A DNA stretch of 53,000 nt from Oceanitalea stevensii (GCF_014837105.1 NZ_JACSPO010000001.1:25540-78539), one strand, 5' to 3'. Shown: positions 6,757-17,358, numbered from the stretch's first letter. Program-made: numbers and translations. The notes: generated by a model from the letters alone, not told the origin.

Positions 6757-9700
6757 ATGGCCACCACCCCCCGCTACCCGCGCCACCAGACCGGCGGTGA
6801 GGTCCCGGCCTCCCCGCGGTTCCCCGAGCTCGAGCAGCAGGTGCTCGCGCACTGGGCCGCCGACGGCACGTTCCAGGCCTCCGTCGACAACCGGCCCGCG
6901 GGCGAGGACGGCAGCAACGAGTTCGTCTTCTACGACGGCCCGCCCTTCGCCAACGGACTGCCGCACTACGGCCACCTCCTCACCGGGTACGTCAAGGACG
7001 TCGTCGGGCGCTTCCAGACCCAGCTCGGGCGCCGGGTGGAGCGCCGCTTCGGCTGGGACACCCATGGCCTGCCGGCCGAGCTCGAGGCCGAGCGAACCCT
7101 CGGGATCACGGACAAGTCCGAGATCGAGGAGATGGGCATCGAGGCCTTCAACAAGGCCTGCGAGGACTCGGTGCTGCGCTACACGGGGGAGTGGCGCGAC
7201 TACGTCACCCGCCAGGCGCGCTGGGTGGACTTCGACAACGACTACAAGACCCTGGACCCCTCCTACATGGAGTCGGTCATCTGGGCCTTCAAGCAGCTCT
7301 ACGACAAGGGCCTCGCCTACGAGGGCTACCGCGTCCTGCCCTACTGCTGGAACGACCAGACCCCGCTGTCCAACCACGAGCTGCGCATGGACGACGACGT
7401 CTACCAGATGCGTCAGGACCCGGCGGTCACGGTGGGGCTGCGCCTGGAGAGCGGCGAGCTGGCCCTCATCTGGACGACGACGCCGTGGACCCTGCCCTCC
7501 AACCTGTCCCTCGCCGTCGGGCCCGACGTCGAGTACGTCACCGTCGTCCCCACCGAGGGGGCGCTCGCGGGGGAGAAGGTCCTCCTCGCCGCGGCGCGCG
7601 TCGGCGCCTACGCCCGCGAGCTCGGTGAGGAGCCGCAGGTCGTCGCGACGACGACGGGACGCGAGCTCGCCGGGCGCCGCTACGCCCCCGTCTTCGACTA
7701 CTTCGTCGGCCGCGAGGGCCTGGGCGAGAACGTGTGGACGGTCCTCACCGCCGACTACGTCTCCACCGAGGACGGCACCGGCATCGTCCACCAGGCCCCG
7801 GCCTTCGGTGAGGACGACATGGCCGTGTCCGCCGCCGCCGGCATCGGCACCGTCGTCCCCGTCGACGACGGCGGCCGCTTCACCTCCGAGGTCACCGACT
7901 ACGCCGGCACGCAGGTCCTCGAGGCCAACCGCGCGATCATCGCCGACCTCAAGAACGCCACCGGCCCGGTCGGCCGCCGGCCCGAGGCCGAGCGGCCCGT
8001 GCTCGTGCGCCAGGAGACCTACGACCACTCCTACCCGCACTGCTGGCGCTGCCGCCAGCCGCTCATCTACAAGGCCGTGACGAGCTGGTTCGTGCGCGTC
8101 ACCGAGTTCCGCGACCGGATGGTCGAGCTCAACCAGCAGATCACCTGGGTCCCGGACCACATCAAGGACGGCCAGTTCGGCAACTGGCTGGCCGGTGCCC
8201 GCGACTGGTCGATCTCGCGCAACCGCTACTGGGGCACCCCGATCCCGGTGTGGGTGTCGGACGACCCGGAGCACCCCCGCATCGACGTCTACGGCTCCTT
8301 CGCCGAGCTCGAGGCGGACTTCGGGCGCCTGCCGGTGGGCCGCGACGGCGAGCCCAACCTCCACCGCCCCTTCATCGACGAGCTCACCCGGCCCAACCCG
8401 GACGACCCCACCGGGAGGTCGACGATGCGCCGCATCCCCGACGTCCTGGACGTGTGGTTCGACTCCGGCTCGATGCCCTACGCCCAGGTGCACTACCCCT
8501 TCGAGAACGCCGAGTGGTTCGAGCACCACTACCCGGGCGACTTCATCGTCGAGTACATCGGGCAGACGCGCGGCTGGTTCTACACCCTCCACGTGCTCGC
8601 CACCGCCCTGTTCGACCGGCCGGCCTTCACCACCTCGGTGTCCCACGGCATCGTCCTGGGCTCCGACGGCCGCAAGATGAGCAAGTCGCTGCGCAACTAC
8701 CCCGACGTCAACGAGGTCTTCGACCGCGACGGCTCGGACGCGATGCGCTGGTTCCTCATGGCCTCCCCGATCCTGCGCGGCGGCAACCTCGTCGTCACCG
8801 AGGAGGGCATCCGGGAGAACGTGCGCCAGGTGCTCCTGCCGGTGTGGAACACGTGGTACTTCCTCTCCCTGTACGCGGGCGCCGCGAACGGCGGGCAGGG
8901 CCGCGTGGGCCGCGAGGTCACGCCGGAGGAGGCGGCCGGCCTGCCGGTCATGGACCGCTACCTCCTGGCCCGCACCCGCACGCTCGCCGCGGACGTGCGG
9001 ACCATGCTCGAGGCCTACGACGTGCCCGGCGCCTGCCAGGCGGTGCGTGAGCACCTCGACGTCCTCACCAACTGGTACGTCCGTACCTCCCGCGACCGGT
9101 TCTGGGAGGAGGACGAGGACGCCTTCAACACCCTCCACACGGCGCTGGAGGTCCTCATGCGGGTCATGGCGCCGCTCGCCCCGCTCATCACCGAGGAGGT
9201 GTGGCGCGGGCTCACCGGCGGGCGCAGCGTCCACCTCACCGACTGGCCGGTGCTCGACGACGCCTTCGCCGCCGACGAGCTCGTCGCGACGATGGACCGC
9301 GTGCGCGACGTCGTGTCCACCACCCTGGGCCTGCGCAAGGCCGGCGGGCTGCGCGTGCGCCAGCCGCTGCGCGCCCTGCAGGTCGTCACGGACGAGCCCG
9401 CCGCGCTCGAGCCCTTCACCCGGCTCATCGCCGACGAGGTCAACGTCAAGGCCGTCGAGCTGCGCTCGCTCGCCGACGACGCCGCCCAGGAGTACGGGGT
9501 CTACACCAGGCTCACCGTCAACGCCCGCGCCGCCGGACCGCGGCTCGGCAAGGACGTCCAGCGCGTCATCAGGGCCGCCCGCTCGGGGGCCTGGGAGCAG
9601 ACCGACGGCGGCGTCGTCGTCGACGGCATCGCCCTGGAGGAGCAGGAGTACACACTCACCACGGAGGTCGAGGACCGTCCCGGTGACGAGCGCGCCGCCG

Positions 9701-9990
9701 GCGTGCTCGGCGGCGGCGGCTTCGTCGTCCTCGACACCGCCCTGGACGACGAGCTCCTCGCCGAGGGCGTGGCCCGCGACGTCGTGCGCCGGGTCCAGGA
9801 CGAGCGCAAGGCCGCCGGCCTGCACGTCACCGACCGGATCACCCTCGCCGTCGACGTCCCCGGACGCTACGCCCGCTGGATCGAGAACCACGCCGACCTC
9901 GTCACCGAGGAGACCCTCGCGGTCTCCCTCACCGTCGACGTCAGCCCCACCGATGAGATCGCCGTCCGCCTGGAGGTGGCACAGCCGTGA
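6757..9990 (+). CDS. ileS: Isoleucyl-tRNA synthetase, long (IleRS2-like) form
   Basis: 1077 residues. It charges tRNA-Ile and edits valine. The class I signatures are HYGH at residues 70-73 (HIGH variant) and KMSKS at 640-644. [15 protein letters not shown] and the length of nearly 1,080 residues match the IleRS2, eukaryote-like type rather than the bacterial type of about 940 residues; IleRS2 enzymes are generally less sensitive to mupirocin. The CP1 editing domain lies in the long insert after residue 180, and a tRNA-binding C-terminus is present. The start ATG follows GAGGAG, which the T-box sequesters. The stop overlaps folC by three bases. Confidence 0.97.
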   Translation: MATTPRYPRHQTGGEVPASPRFPELEQQVLAHWAADGTFQASVDNRPAGEDGSNEFVFYDGPPFANGLPHYGHLLTGYVKDVVGRFQTQLGRRVERRFGWDTHGLPAELEAERTLGITDKSEIEEMGIEAFNKACEDSVLRYTGEWRDYVTRQARWVDFDNDYKTLDPSYMESVIWAFKQLYDKGLAYEGYRVLPYCWNDQTPLSNHELRMDDDVYQMRQDPAVTVGLRLESGELALIWTTTPWTLPSNLSLAVGPDVEYVTVVPTEGALAGEKVLLAAARVGAYARELGEEPQVVATTTGRELAGRRYAPVFDYFVGREGLGENVWTVLTADYVSTEDGTGIVHQAPAFGEDDMAVSAAAGIGTVVPVDDGGRFTSEVTDYAGTQVLEANRAIIADLKNATGPVGRRPEAERPVLVRQETYDHSYPHCWRCRQPLIYKAVTSWFVRVTEFRDRMVELNQQITWVPDHIKDGQFGNWLAGARDWSISRNRYWGTPIPVWVSDDPEHPRIDVYGSFAELEADFGRLPVGRDGEPNLHRPFIDELTRPNPDDPTGRSTMRRIPDVLDVWFDSGSMPYAQVHYPFENAEWFEHHYPGDFIVEYIGQTRGWFYTLHVLATALFDRPAFTTSVSHGIVLGSDGRKMSKSLRNYPDVNEVFDRDGSDAMRWFLMASPILRGGNLVVTEEGIRENVRQVLLPVWNTWYFLSLYAGAANGGQGRVGREVTPEEAAGLPVMDRYLLARTRTLAADVRTMLEAYDVPGACQAVREHLDVLTNWYVRTSRDRFWEEDEDAFNTLHTALEVLMRVMAPLAPLITEEVWRGLTGGRSVHLTDWPVLDDAFAADELVATMDRVRDVVSTTLGLRKAGGLRVRQPLRALQVVTDEPAALEPFTRLIADEVNVKAVELRSLADDAAQEYGVYTRLTVNARAAGPRLGKDVQRVIRAARSGAWEQTDGGVVVDGIALEEQEYTLTTEVEDRPGDERAAGVLGGGGFVVLDTALDDELLAEGVARDVVRRVQDERKAAGLHVTDRITLAVDVPGRYARWIENHADLVTEETLAVSLTVDVSPTDEIAVRLEVAQP

Positions 9991-11618
9991 CCGACCGTGA
10001 CGACCAGCGTCCCGAGGACCGCGACGACCGCGCCCGCCGGGAGATGCTCTCCCGACGGGCCGGCGACCACGCCGCCCCTCCGGCGGCGAGCGGACCCACG
10101 CCCGCGAGCGCGGCGACGCCCGACAGCGCCGAGCTCGCCGCCCGCGAGGTCCAGGCCGAGCACGACCGCGCCGCCCAGGAGCTCGTCTCCTCCGGGCTGT
10201 TCAGCGGGCCCGACCCCACGGTCGTCGACGACGTCCTCGCCTCGCCGGACGTCACCGTCGTCGTCGACCCGGTCGCCCGTGCCCAGGCCGAGACGGAGGT
10301 CCACCGGGTCTACACCGAGATCCTCACCCGGGCCCCCGAGCACGACGTCCAGCCCAGCCTCGACCGGGTCCGGGAGGTCCTCGACCTCCTCGGCGAGCCG
10401 CAGCGCGCCTACCCGGTCATCCACATCGCCGGCACCAACGGCAAGACGTCGACGGCGCGGGTCGTCGAGCGGCTGCTGCGCGAGCGCGGCCTGCGGACCG
10501 GACGGTTCACCTCCCCGCACCTGTCGACGGTGCGCGAGCGCATCGCCCTCGACGGCGAGCCGATCAGCCCCGAGGCCTTCCTCCGCACCTGGGAGGACGT
10601 CGCGCCGTACATCGAGATGGTCGACGAGCGCTCCCGTGCCGGGGGCGGGCCGCGGCTGAGCTTCTTCGAGGTCTTCGTCGTCATGGGCTACGCGGCCTTC
10701 GCCGACGCGCCGGTGGACGTCGCCGTCGTCGAGACGGGCATGGGCGGGCGCTGGGACGCGACGAACGTCGCCGACGGCGTCGTGGAGATCCTCACGCCCA
10801 TCTCCCGCGACCACGAGCAGTGGCTCGGGCACACGCTGCCGGAGATCGCCGGTGAGAAGGTCGGCATCCTCACGCCCGGCTCCACGGTCGTGAGCGCCGA
10901 GCAGCACGAGGAGGTCGTCCCCGTCGTCCGGGAGGCCGTCCAGGCGCTGGGCGCCCGGCTCGTCGTCGACGGGCAGGACATGGAGGTCGTCGACCGCCAG
11001 CTCGCCGTCGGCGGGCAGATGCTGGTCCTGCGCACCCCGGCCGCCACCTACACCGACGTCTTCCTCCCGCTCCACGGCGCCCACCAGGCGCACAACGCGC
11101 TGCTCGCCGTCGCCGCCGTCGAGGCGTTCTTCGGCGGTGGCTCGCTGAGCGGGGAGGTCGTCGAGCACGCCCTCGCCTCCGTCGACTCGCCCGGCCGCCT
11201 CGAGCTCGTCCGCACGAGCCCGACCGTCCTCGTCGACGCCGCCCACAACCCCGCCGGGGTCGAGGTGCTGCGCGCCGCCCTCGAGGAGTCCTTCGACCTG
11301 CGCCGCGTGGTCGGCGTCGTCGGTCTCATGGCGGACAAGGACGCCGAGGGCATCCTCTCGGGCCTCGAGCCGATGCTCACCGAGATCGTCATCACCCGGG
11401 CGGCGACGGACCGTGCGCACGACGTCGAGGACCTCGCCGAGCTCGCCCGCGACATCTTCGACCCCGAGCGGGTCCACGTCACCGACAGGATCGACGAGGC
11501 CATCGACCTCGCGGCGGCCAGGGCGGAGTACGGCGGGGAGCCGGGCGGCGCCGTCCTCGTCACGGGTTCGGTCGTCCTCGTCGGGGAGGCGCGGTTCCTC
11601 CTGCGGCGCGGCAGCTGA
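9987..11618 (+). CDS. folC: Folylpolyglutamate synthase / dihydrofolate synthase
   Basis: 543 residues from a GTG overlapping the ileS stop (GTGA). It adds glutamate to dihydropteroate and folates using ATP. The family core begins near residue 108; the ATP-binding loop [14 protein letters not shown] starts at residue 148. [33 protein letters not shown] and [17 protein letters not shown] are conserved Mur-ligase-type motifs. The first 100 or so residues are a charged, Ala/Arg/Asp-rich extension absent from shorter homologues and probably disordered. A downstream in-frame start is possible but has no better signal. Confidence 0.95.
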   Translation: MTDRDDQRPEDRDDRARREMLSRRAGDHAAPPAASGPTPASAATPDSAELAAREVQAEHDRAAQELVSSGLFSGPDPTVVDDVLASPDVTVVVDPVARAQAETEVHRVYTEILTRAPEHDVQPSLDRVREVLDLLGEPQRAYPVIHIAGTNGKTSTARVVERLLRERGLRTGRFTSPHLSTVRERIALDGEPISPEAFLRTWEDVAPYIEMVDERSRAGGGPRLSFFEVFVVMGYAAFADAPVDVAVVETGMGGRWDATNVADGVVEILTPISRDHEQWLGHTLPEIAGEKVGILTPGSTVVSAEQHEEVVPVVREAVQALGARLVVDGQDMEVVDRQLAVGGQMLVLRTPAATYTDVFLPLHGAHQAHNALLAVAAVEAFFGGGSLSGEVVEHALASVDSPGRLELVRTSPTVLVDAAHNPAGVEVLRAALEESFDLRRVVGVVGLMADKDAEGILSGLEPMLTEIVITRAATDRAHDVEDLAELARDIFDPERVHVTDRIDEAIDLAAARAEYGGEPGGAVLVTGSVVLVGEARFLLRRGS

Positions 11619-11714
11619 CCCCTACGCGCCCGCGAGGTCGGCGAGGGAGGGAACCTGGCTCTCGGTGGCGGGGTGCGCGTGCGGATTCAGGCACTCCTGT
11701 CGCACCGGCCGAGT

Positions 11715-11720
11715 ACGGTG
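11715..11720 (+). promoter_or_regulatory. Putative -10 element (TACGGT) of the dhaKLM operon
   Basis: TACGGT in the 215-bp gap after folC fits the TAnnnT pattern and would give a 5' leader of about 107 bases before dhaK. No -35 match is evident. The leader holds GC-rich repeats but no riboswitch I recognise. Confidence 0.35.
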
Positions 11721-11833
11721 TGGGGGAAGGCGGGGCTGGCGTCCTCACCGGCCCGCGTCAGCCCGCCGGGAGGTGCGGCCACTGCCTGCGGCGCGGCAGT
11801 GCGCGCCGTCCCACGACGACGAGGGAGACCGCA

Positions 11834-12835
11834 GTGAAGAAGCTCATCAACGACCCGGGTGACGTCGTCACCCAGTCCGTCGCGGGCCTCGTGGCCGCGC
11901 ACGGCGACATCCTCACCGCCAGCACCGACCCCCTGTTCGTCTCCCGCGCCGGCGGTGCGGTCAGCGGCAAGGTGGGGCTCGTCTCCGGCGGCGGGAGCGG
12001 CCACGAGCCGCTGCACGCCGGATTCGTCGGGGTCGGCATGCTCGACGCCGCCGTCCCCGGCGCCGTCTTCACCTCCCCCAGCCCCGAGCCGATCCTCGCC
12101 GCCATGCAGGCCGCGGACGGCGGGGCGGGAGTCATCCAGATCGTCAAGAACTACACCGGCGACGTCCTCAACTTCGAGGTCGCGGCCGAGCTCGGTGAGG
12201 CCGAGGGGATGACGGTGCGCAGCGTCCTCGTCGCCGACGACGTCGCCGTGGAGGACTCGACGTGGACGGCTGGGCGCCGCGGCGTGGCCGGCACGCTCGT
12301 CGTGGAGAAGATCGCCGGGGCCGCCGCCGAGCGCGGCGACGACCTCGACGCCGTCGTCGCCGTCGCCGAGCGCACCGCCGCGGCCGTGCGGACGATGGGC
12401 ATCGCCCTCCACGCGCCCACCGTGCCGGCCGCCGGCCGCCCGTCCTTCGACCTCGAGGACGACGAGGTCGAGCTCGGCATCGGCATCCACGGCGAGCCGG
12501 GCCGCCGGCGCGTCACGGCCGCCTCGGCCGACGAGACCGCCGCGCTGCTCCTCGAGGCCGTGCTCGCCGACCTCGGCGACGTGTCCGGGCGCGAGGTCCT
12601 CCTCCTCGTCAACGGCATGGGCGCCACGCCGGCCCTCGAGCTGTACGTCGTGTACGGCGCCGCCCGGCGCCTGCTCGAGGAGCGCGGCGCTACCGTGGTG
12701 CGCTCGCTCGTCGGCAGCTACGTCACGTCCCTCGACATGGCGGGCGCGAGCATCAGCGTCATGCCGCTGGACGAGGAGCTCATCACGCTGTGGGACGCTC
12801 CTTCCCACACCGTGGCACTGCGTCAGGGAATGTGA
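11834..12835 (+). CDS. dhaK: Dihydroxyacetone kinase, substrate-binding subunit DhaK
   Basis: 333 residues from GTG with GAGGGAGA upstream, the normal DhaK length. It binds dihydroxyacetone covalently as a hemiaminal through a histidine, here His219 in GIGIHGEPG, with SGGGSGHEPLHAGFVG (about 51-66) forming part of the site. It works with DhaL and the phosphodonor DhaM to make dihydroxyacetone phosphate for glycolysis. dhaL follows after 7 bp, so the two are co-transcribed. Confidence 0.96.
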   Translation: MKKLINDPGDVVTQSVAGLVAAHGDILTASTDPLFVSRAGGAVSGKVGLVSGGGSGHEPLHAGFVGVGMLDAAVPGAVFTSPSPEPILAAMQAADGGAGVIQIVKNYTGDVLNFEVAAELGEAEGMTVRSVLVADDVAVEDSTWTAGRRGVAGTLVVEKIAGAAAERGDDLDAVVAVAERTAAAVRTMGIALHAPTVPAAGRPSFDLEDDEVELGIGIHGEPGRRRVTAASADETAALLLEAVLADLGDVSGREVLLLVNGMGATPALELYVVYGAARRLLEERGATVVRSLVGSYVTSLDMAGASISVMPLDEELITLWDAPSHTVALRQGM

Positions 12836-12842
12836 GGACCGC

Positions 12843-13490
12843 ATGGACGACACGCTCGACACCTCCTGGGTGCTGCGCTGGGCCGAGCTCGCGCAGCACG
12901 CCGTCTCCGAGAACCGGATCGCGCTCATGGAGCTCGACCGCGCCATCGGCGACGGCGACCACGGCGACAACCTCGACCGCGGCTTCACCGCCGTGAGCGC
13001 CAAGCTCGCCGACGCCTCCCCGGACTCCCCGACGGCGGCCCTCAAGCTCATCGCCACCACCCTCATGTCCACCGTCGGTGGGGCGGCCGGCCCCCTGTAC
13101 GGCACGGCGTTCCTCCGGGCCGCCACGGCCCTGGGCGACGGGCCGGTCGACGCGGCGGGGGTCGCGGCCCTGCTCACCGGCGCCGTCGAGGGCGTCACGG
13201 CACGCGGCCGGGCGGAGGCCGGGGACAAGACGATGGTCGACGCGCTGCGCCCGGCCGCCGAGGCCGCCCGCGCGGTCGCCGAGGAGGGCGGCAGCGCCCG
13301 GGCCGCCCTCGCGGCCGCCGCCGACGCCGCCGCCGCGGGCGCGGAGGCCACGGAGCCGATGGTGGCCCGCAAGGGCCGCGCCAGCTACCTCGGTGAGCGC
13401 TCGGCCGGCCACCGCGACCCCGGCGCCCAGTCCAGCGCCCTCATCCTGCGCGCCGCCGCCGACGCTGCCGCGGGGGGAGCGGGGCAGTGA
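12843..13490 (+). CDS. dhaL: Dihydroxyacetone kinase, ADP-binding subunit DhaL
   Basis: 215 residues. In PTS-type kinases DhaL holds ADP as a bound coenzyme that is rephosphorylated by DhaM and passes phosphate to DhaK. The metal/nucleotide motif GDGDHGDN is at residues 36-43, and KGRASYLGERSAGHRDPGAQS near the C-terminus is the conserved lid. The stop overlaps dhaM by four bases. Confidence 0.96.
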   Translation: MDDTLDTSWVLRWAELAQHAVSENRIALMELDRAIGDGDHGDNLDRGFTAVSAKLADASPDSPTAALKLIATTLMSTVGGAAGPLYGTAFLRAATALGDGPVDAAGVAALLTGAVEGVTARGRAEAGDKTMVDALRPAAEAARAVAEEGGSARAALAAAADAAAAGAEATEPMVARKGRASYLGERSAGHRDPGAQSSALILRAAADAAAGGAGQ

Positions 13491-14170
13491 CGACGGCGAT
13501 CGTCGTCGTCTCCCACTCCGCGCAGTTGGCCCAGGGGCTGTGCGAGGTGGCGGCGCAGATGGCGCCCGACGTCCTGCTCCGCCCGGCCGGCGGGACCGAC
13601 GACGGCCGCATCGGCACGAGCTTCGACAAGCTCCTCACCGCGGTCGGTGAGCTGACGGCGGACGGTGGTGACGGCGTCGTCGTCCTCACCGACCTCGGCT
13701 CGGCGACGATGACCGCCGAGTCCGTCCTCGAGATGGTCGACGACGAGCGCGTGCTGCTCGCCGACGCCCCGCTCGTCGAGGGCACCGTCGCCGCGGCCGT
13801 CGCCGCGCAGGGCGGCGCCGGCCCGGAGGAGGTCCGGCGTGCCGCCGAGGAGGCCGCCCTGTCCTTCGCCGCCGCCCAGCGCAGCGGCCCCGCCGAACCG
13901 GCACGCGGCGGGGAGGTCCTCGAGCGGGTCCTCCAGCTGCGCAACCCGCTGGGCCTGCACGCCCGTCCCGCCGCGCAGCTCGCCCGCCTCGTCTCGGGCT
14001 TCGACGCCCACGTCGAGGTCGACGGCGTGGACGGCGCCAGCGTCCTCGCCCTCATCGGGCTCGGGCTCTCGGGTGGCGCGACGATGACGGTCCGGGCCAG
14101 CGGCCCGCAGGCCGAGCACGCCCTCGACGCCGTCGCCCAGGTCGTCGACGAGGGCTTCGGGGAGGCGTAG
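13487..14170 (+). CDS. dhaM: Phosphocarrier DhaM (EIIA domain fused to HPr)
   Basis: 227 residues. The N-terminal domain (1 to about 125) is a mannose-type EIIA with phospho-accepting His10 in VVVSHS. The C-terminal domain (about 145-227) is an HPr with the active-site motif NPLGLHARPAAQLARL, His158. Phosphate from PEP would pass EI to HPr to EIIA to DhaL. Unlike E. coli DhaM there is no EI-like third domain, so a separate enzyme I must act on it; none is encoded here. It overlaps dhaL (ATGA-type coupling with a GTG start), ending the three-gene operon. Confidence 0.94.
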   Translation: MTTAIVVVSHSAQLAQGLCEVAAQMAPDVLLRPAGGTDDGRIGTSFDKLLTAVGELTADGGDGVVVLTDLGSATMTAESVLEMVDDERVLLADAPLVEGTVAAAVAAQGGAGPEEVRRAAEEAALSFAAAQRSGPAEPARGGEVLERVLQLRNPLGLHARPAAQLARLVSGFDAHVEVDGVDGASVLALIGLGLSGGATMTVRASGPQAEHALDAVAQVVDEGFGEA

Positions 14171-14193
14171 GGGCCGACTCGCCGGGACATGGT

Positions 14194-14199
14194 TATGGT
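14194..14199 (+). promoter_or_regulatory. Putative -10 element (TATGGT) of mscR
   Basis: TATGGT lies 49 bases before the mscR start in the short gap after dhaM. It fits the TAnnnT pattern; no clear -35. Suggests mscR has its own promoter rather than reading through from dhaKLM. Confidence 0.35.
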
Positions 14200-14248
14200 G
14201 GCCGGAGCGCTCACCCGACCGCACCGTCGCCCGAAGGGAACCCACCCC

Positions 14249-15358
14249 ATGCACGAGGTCAAGGCCGTCGTCGTCAAGGAGAAGAACGCCCCCGCCACGG
14301 TGGAGACGATCCTCGTCCCCGACCCGGGCCCGGGGGAGGCGCTCGTCGACGTCGTCACGTGCGGCGTGTGCCAGACCGACCTCCACTACAAGGTCGGCGG
14401 GGTCAGCGACGACTTCCCCTTCCTCCTCGGGCACGAGGCCTCCGGCGTCGTCTCCGCCGTCGGTGAGGGCGTCACCGAGATCGCCGTCGGGGACCGCGTC
14501 ATCCTCAACTGGCGCGCCGTGTGCGGGCAGTGCCGCGCGTGCCGCAAGGGCCAGCCCTGGTACTGCTTCGCCACCCACAACGCGACGCAGAAGATGACCC
14601 TGCAGGACGGCACCGAGCTCAGCCCGGCGCTGGGCATCGGCGCCTTCGCCGAGAAGACCCTCGTCGCCGCCGGGCAGTGCACGCGGATCGAGGGCGACAT
14701 CGCCCCCGAGCAGTACGCCGCCCTCGGCCTGCTCGGCTGCGGCGTCATGGCCGGCATCGGCGCGGTCCTCAACACCGGCGCGGTCCAGCGCGGGGAGTCG
14801 GTGGCCGTCATCGGGTGCGGCGGGGTCGGCACGGCCGCCATCGCCGGCGCCGTGCTCGCCGGGGCGACGACGATCATCGCCGTCGACCTCGACGACGAGA
14901 AGCTCGCCACCGCCCGCCGCTTCGGCGCCACCCACACCGTCAACTCGCGTGAGCAGGACCCGGTCGAGGCGATCCGCGAGCACACCGGCGGCTTCGGCGC
15001 CGACGTCGTCGTCGACGCCGTCGGCGTGGCCGCCACCTTCGCCCAGGCCTTCGAGGCGCGCGACCTCGCCGGCCGCGTCGTCCTCGTCGGCGTGCCGGAC
15101 CCGGGCACGACGTGGGAGATCCCGCTGGACCAGGTCTTCGGCCGCGGCGGGGCGATCAAGTCCGCGTGGTACGGCGACACCCTGCCCTCGCGCGACTTCC
15201 CCATGCTCGTCGAGCAGTACCGCCTGGGCCGCCTCGACCTCGACGGCTTCGTCACCGAGCGCATCGGCATCGACGACGTCGAGCCCGCCTTCGACAAGAT
15301 GGCCGCCGGCAAGGTGCTGCGCTCCGTCGTCGAGATCAACGACCCGCCCGCCTCCTGA
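14249..15358 (+). CDS. mscR: S-(hydroxymethyl)mycothiol dehydrogenase
   Basis: 369 residues, a zinc-dependent medium-chain dehydrogenase. It oxidises the formaldehyde-mycothiol adduct with NAD+, the actinobacterial counterpart of glutathione-dependent formaldehyde dehydrogenase. Catalytic zinc ligands include Cys41 (CGVCQTD) and His62 (GHE). The structural zinc site is [15 protein letters not shown]. The NAD motif [15 protein letters not shown] is present. The start MHEVKAVVV follows GAAGGGAA; an upstream in-frame ATG would add 20 unconserved residues. The metallo-hydrolase 81 bp downstream is its usual neighbour, which supports the mycothiol assignment. Confidence 0.88.
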   Translation: MHEVKAVVVKEKNAPATVETILVPDPGPGEALVDVVTCGVCQTDLHYKVGGVSDDFPFLLGHEASGVVSAVGEGVTEIAVGDRVILNWRAVCGQCRACRKGQPWYCFATHNATQKMTLQDGTELSPALGIGAFAEKTLVAAGQCTRIEGDIAPEQYAALGLLGCGVMAGIGAVLNTGAVQRGESVAVIGCGGVGTAAIAGAVLAGATTIIAVDLDDEKLATARRFGATHTVNSREQDPVEAIREHTGGFGADVVVDAVGVAATFAQAFEARDLAGRVVLVGVPDPGTTWEIPLDQVFGRGGAIKSAWYGDTLPSRDFPMLVEQYRLGRLDLDGFVTERIGIDDVEPAFDKMAAGKVLRSVVEINDPPAS

Positions 15359-15386
15359 CCCGCCGCCCTCGCCCTTCACCCTTTAT

Positions 15387-15407
15387 CGCCGACAGCTGAG
15401 TTGTTAC
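15387..15407 (+). repeat. Dispersed repeat copy 1 (variant)
   Basis: CGCCGACAGCTGAG followed by TTGTTAC. It differs from the copies at 49893, 50661 and 50697 at two or three positions. It lies 33 bp upstream of the metallo-hydrolase start and is followed by CGGCTGTC, which can pair with GACAGC(TG) inside the repeat to form a small hairpin. Confidence 0.6.
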
Positions 15408-15439
15408 CGGCTGTCACCCGACCCCGTGGGAGCCACCCG

Positions 15440-16108
15440 ATGACCACCCCCGTGCGCACCGACAGCAGCGGACGCGTCCGCGTCGAGAACCTCGTCACGA
15501 GCGGCACCTTCTCGCTCGACGGCGGGACCTGGGACGTCGACAACAACGTGTGGGTCGTCGGTGACGACACCGAGTGCGTCGTCATCGACCCGGCGCACGA
15601 CCCGGCCGCCGTCGTCGAGGCGGTGGGCGGCCGTCGCGTCGTCGCCGTCCTGCTCACCCACGGCCACGACGACCACATCCGCGCCGTGCGCGACGTCGCC
15701 GCCCGGGTGGGCGCGCCGGTCCACCTCAACCCGGCCGACACGATGCTGTGGGAGCAGGTCCACCCCGGCACGACGGCGGACGAGGAGATCGCCGACGGGC
15801 AGGAGATCACCGTCGCGGGGGTCACGCTCACCGCCCTGCACACCCCCGGCCACTCGCCCGGCTCGACGTGCTTCTACGCACCGGCCCTGGGGGAGGGCGG
15901 CGTCCTCTTCTCCGGGGACACCCTCTTCAACGGCGGGCCCGGCGCGACCGGCCGCTCCTACTCGGACTTCCCGACGATCATCGAGTCGATCCGCGAGCGG
16001 GTCCTCACCCTGCCCGAGTCGACCGAGGTGCTCACCGGCCACGGCGACGCGACCTCCGTCGGGGCCGAGAAGCCGCACCTGCAGGAGTGGGTCGACCGCG
16101 GCCACTGA
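15440..16108 (+). CDS. MBL-fold metallo-hydrolase, mscR partner
   Basis: 222 residues. The metallo-beta-lactamase fold zinc motif THGHDDH is near residue 75, followed by HTPGHSPGST, FSGDTLF and a final TGHGD. This is the glyoxalase II-like layout. In actinobacteria this gene usually follows mscR and is thought to hydrolyse S-formyl- or related mycothiol thioesters made by the dehydrogenase; that role is inference from linkage. The start follows GTGGGAG; an in-frame start 13 codons earlier lies inside the dispersed repeat and is less likely. Confidence 0.88.
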   Translation: MTTPVRTDSSGRVRVENLVTSGTFSLDGGTWDVDNNVWVVGDDTECVVIDPAHDPAAVVEAVGGRRVVAVLLTHGHDDHIRAVRDVAARVGAPVHLNPADTMLWEQVHPGTTADEEIADGQEITVAGVTLTALHTPGHSPGSTCFYAPALGEGGVLFSGDTLFNGGPGATGRSYSDFPTIIESIRERVLTLPESTEVLTGHGDATSVGAEKPHLQEWVDRGH

Positions 16109-16131
16109 CAGGCCCGGCCCGGTGGGTAGGG

Positions 16132-16137
16132 CACGAT
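16132..16137 (+). promoter_or_regulatory. Putative leaderless -10 element of the HAD gene
   Basis: CACGAT lies seven bases before the ATG at 16145, which has no Shine-Dalgarno. Same geometry as the ndk, smc and rnhB starts. Confidence 0.35.
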
Positions 16138-16144
16138 AGGGGCC

Positions 16145-16951
16145 ATGAGCGAGATCAAGCCCGTCGAGAGCTGGCTGACCGACATGGACGGCGTGCTCGT
16201 CCACGAGCAGCAGGCCATCCCCGGCGCCGCCGAGTTCATCTCGGCCCTCATCGACTCGGGGCGGCGGTTCCTCGTCCTGACGAACAACTCGATCTTCACG
16301 CCGCGCGACCTGCGCGCGCGGCTGCGCGCCGGGGGCATCGACATCCCCGAGGACGCGATCTGGACCTCGGCGATGGCCGCGGCCCAGTTCCTCGACGGCC
16401 AGCGCCGCGGGGGCAGCGCGTACGTCGTCGGCGAGGCCGGGCTCACCACCGCGCTGCACGACATCGGCTACACGATGACCGACGTCGACCCCGACTACGT
16501 CGTCCTCGGGGAGACCCGTACCTACTCCTTCGAGGCGATCACCCGCGCGATCCGGCTCATCGAGGCGGGGGCGCGCTTCATCGCGACCAACCCCGACCCC
16601 TCCGGCCCCTCCCAGGAGGGCACGCTCCCGGCCACGGGCGCGGTCGCCGCCCTCATCACCCGGGCCACCGGCGTGGAGCCCTACTTCGTCGGCAAGCCCA
16701 ACCCGCTCATGATGCGCAGCGCCCTCAACCGCATCGACGCGCACTCGGAGTCCAGCGTGATGATCGGGGACCGGATGGACACCGACGTCGTGTCCGGCCT
16801 CGAGGCCGGTATGCGGACCATCCTCGTGCTCACCGGCTCCACCCGTCCCGAGCAGGTGGACCGCTTCCCGTACGTGCCCACCCGGGTCGTCGACTCCATC
16901 GCCGACGTCACCCCGCTCGTCGCCGAGTACGCCCCGCGGGCGGACCGGTGA
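16145..16951 (+). CDS. HAD-IIA family phosphatase, NagD-like
   Basis: 268 residues. HAD motif I is LTDMDGVLVHE (residues 12-22), motif II is LTNNS, the motif III lysine is in YFVGKPNPLMM and motif IV is MIGDRMDTDV. The IIA-type cap between motifs II and III is present. Such enzymes dephosphorylate small phosphorylated metabolites or clear phosphoglycolate-like side products. The substrate here is unknown. The stop overlaps the DUF4233 gene (GTGA), so the two are coupled. Confidence 0.9.
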   Translation: MSEIKPVESWLTDMDGVLVHEQQAIPGAAEFISALIDSGRRFLVLTNNSIFTPRDLRARLRAGGIDIPEDAIWTSAMAAAQFLDGQRRGGSAYVVGEAGLTTALHDIGYTMTDVDPDYVVLGETRTYSFEAITRAIRLIEAGARFIATNPDPSGPSQEGTLPATGAVAALITRATGVEPYFVGKPNPLMMRSALNRIDAHSESSVMIGDRMDTDVVSGLEAGMRTILVLTGSTRPEQVDRFPYVPTRVVDSIADVTPLVAEYAPRADR

Positions 16952-17358
16952 CGCGCCGTCCCCGGCGCAGCGCCCGGGCGCTGTTCACGGCCACCCTCCT
17001 CCTCAGCGAGGCGATGGTCGTCCTCTTCGCCGGGCTCGTCGCCTACGGCCTGCGCCTCGCTCCCGTGCGCGAGATCGTCGTCGGCGGCCTGGTGCTCGCG
17101 GTGTGGGCCGTGCTCGCCGGCGCGCTCGTGCGCCGCGGCACGGTCGGCTACGTCCTCGGCTCGGTGCTCCAGGTCGCGCTCATCGCGACCGGGCTCGTCG
17201 TGCCGATGATGTACGTCGTCGGCGGTCTCTTCGCGGTGCTGTGGCTCGTGTCCCTGCGCATCGGCGGGCAGATCGACGCGGAGCGGGTCGTGCGCGAGGA
17301 CGCCGAGCGCGAGTACGAGGAGCAGCACGGGGCGGGGGAGGCCGCGACGGGCCGGTAG
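16948..17358 (+). CDS. DUF4233 membrane protein
   Basis: 136 residues from a GTG overlapping the HAD stop. Four hydrophobic helices (about 10-30, 35-57, 65-88 and 90-110, e.g. [18 protein letters not shown]) precede a charged cytosolic tail. The family is typical of actinobacteria and usually sits between folC and ndk. Here it keeps ndk but is separated from folC by about 5.3 kb of inserted genes. Its function is unknown. Confidence 0.82.
   Translation: MTRRPRRSARALFTATLLLSEAMVVLFAGLVAYGLRLAPVREIVVGGLVLAVWAVLAGALVRRGTVGYVLGSVLQVALIATGLVVPMMYVVGGLFAVLWLVSLRIGGQIDAERVVREDAEREYEEQHGAGEAATGR

Noticed and set aside
6610..9891. A 1093-codon open frame on the minus strand opposite ileS
   Set aside because: It is exactly antisense to a conserved synthetase, has low-complexity composition (Gly/Val/Asp/Arg-rich) and no recognisable motif. 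GC-rich codon bias leaves stop codons rare in this antisense frame.
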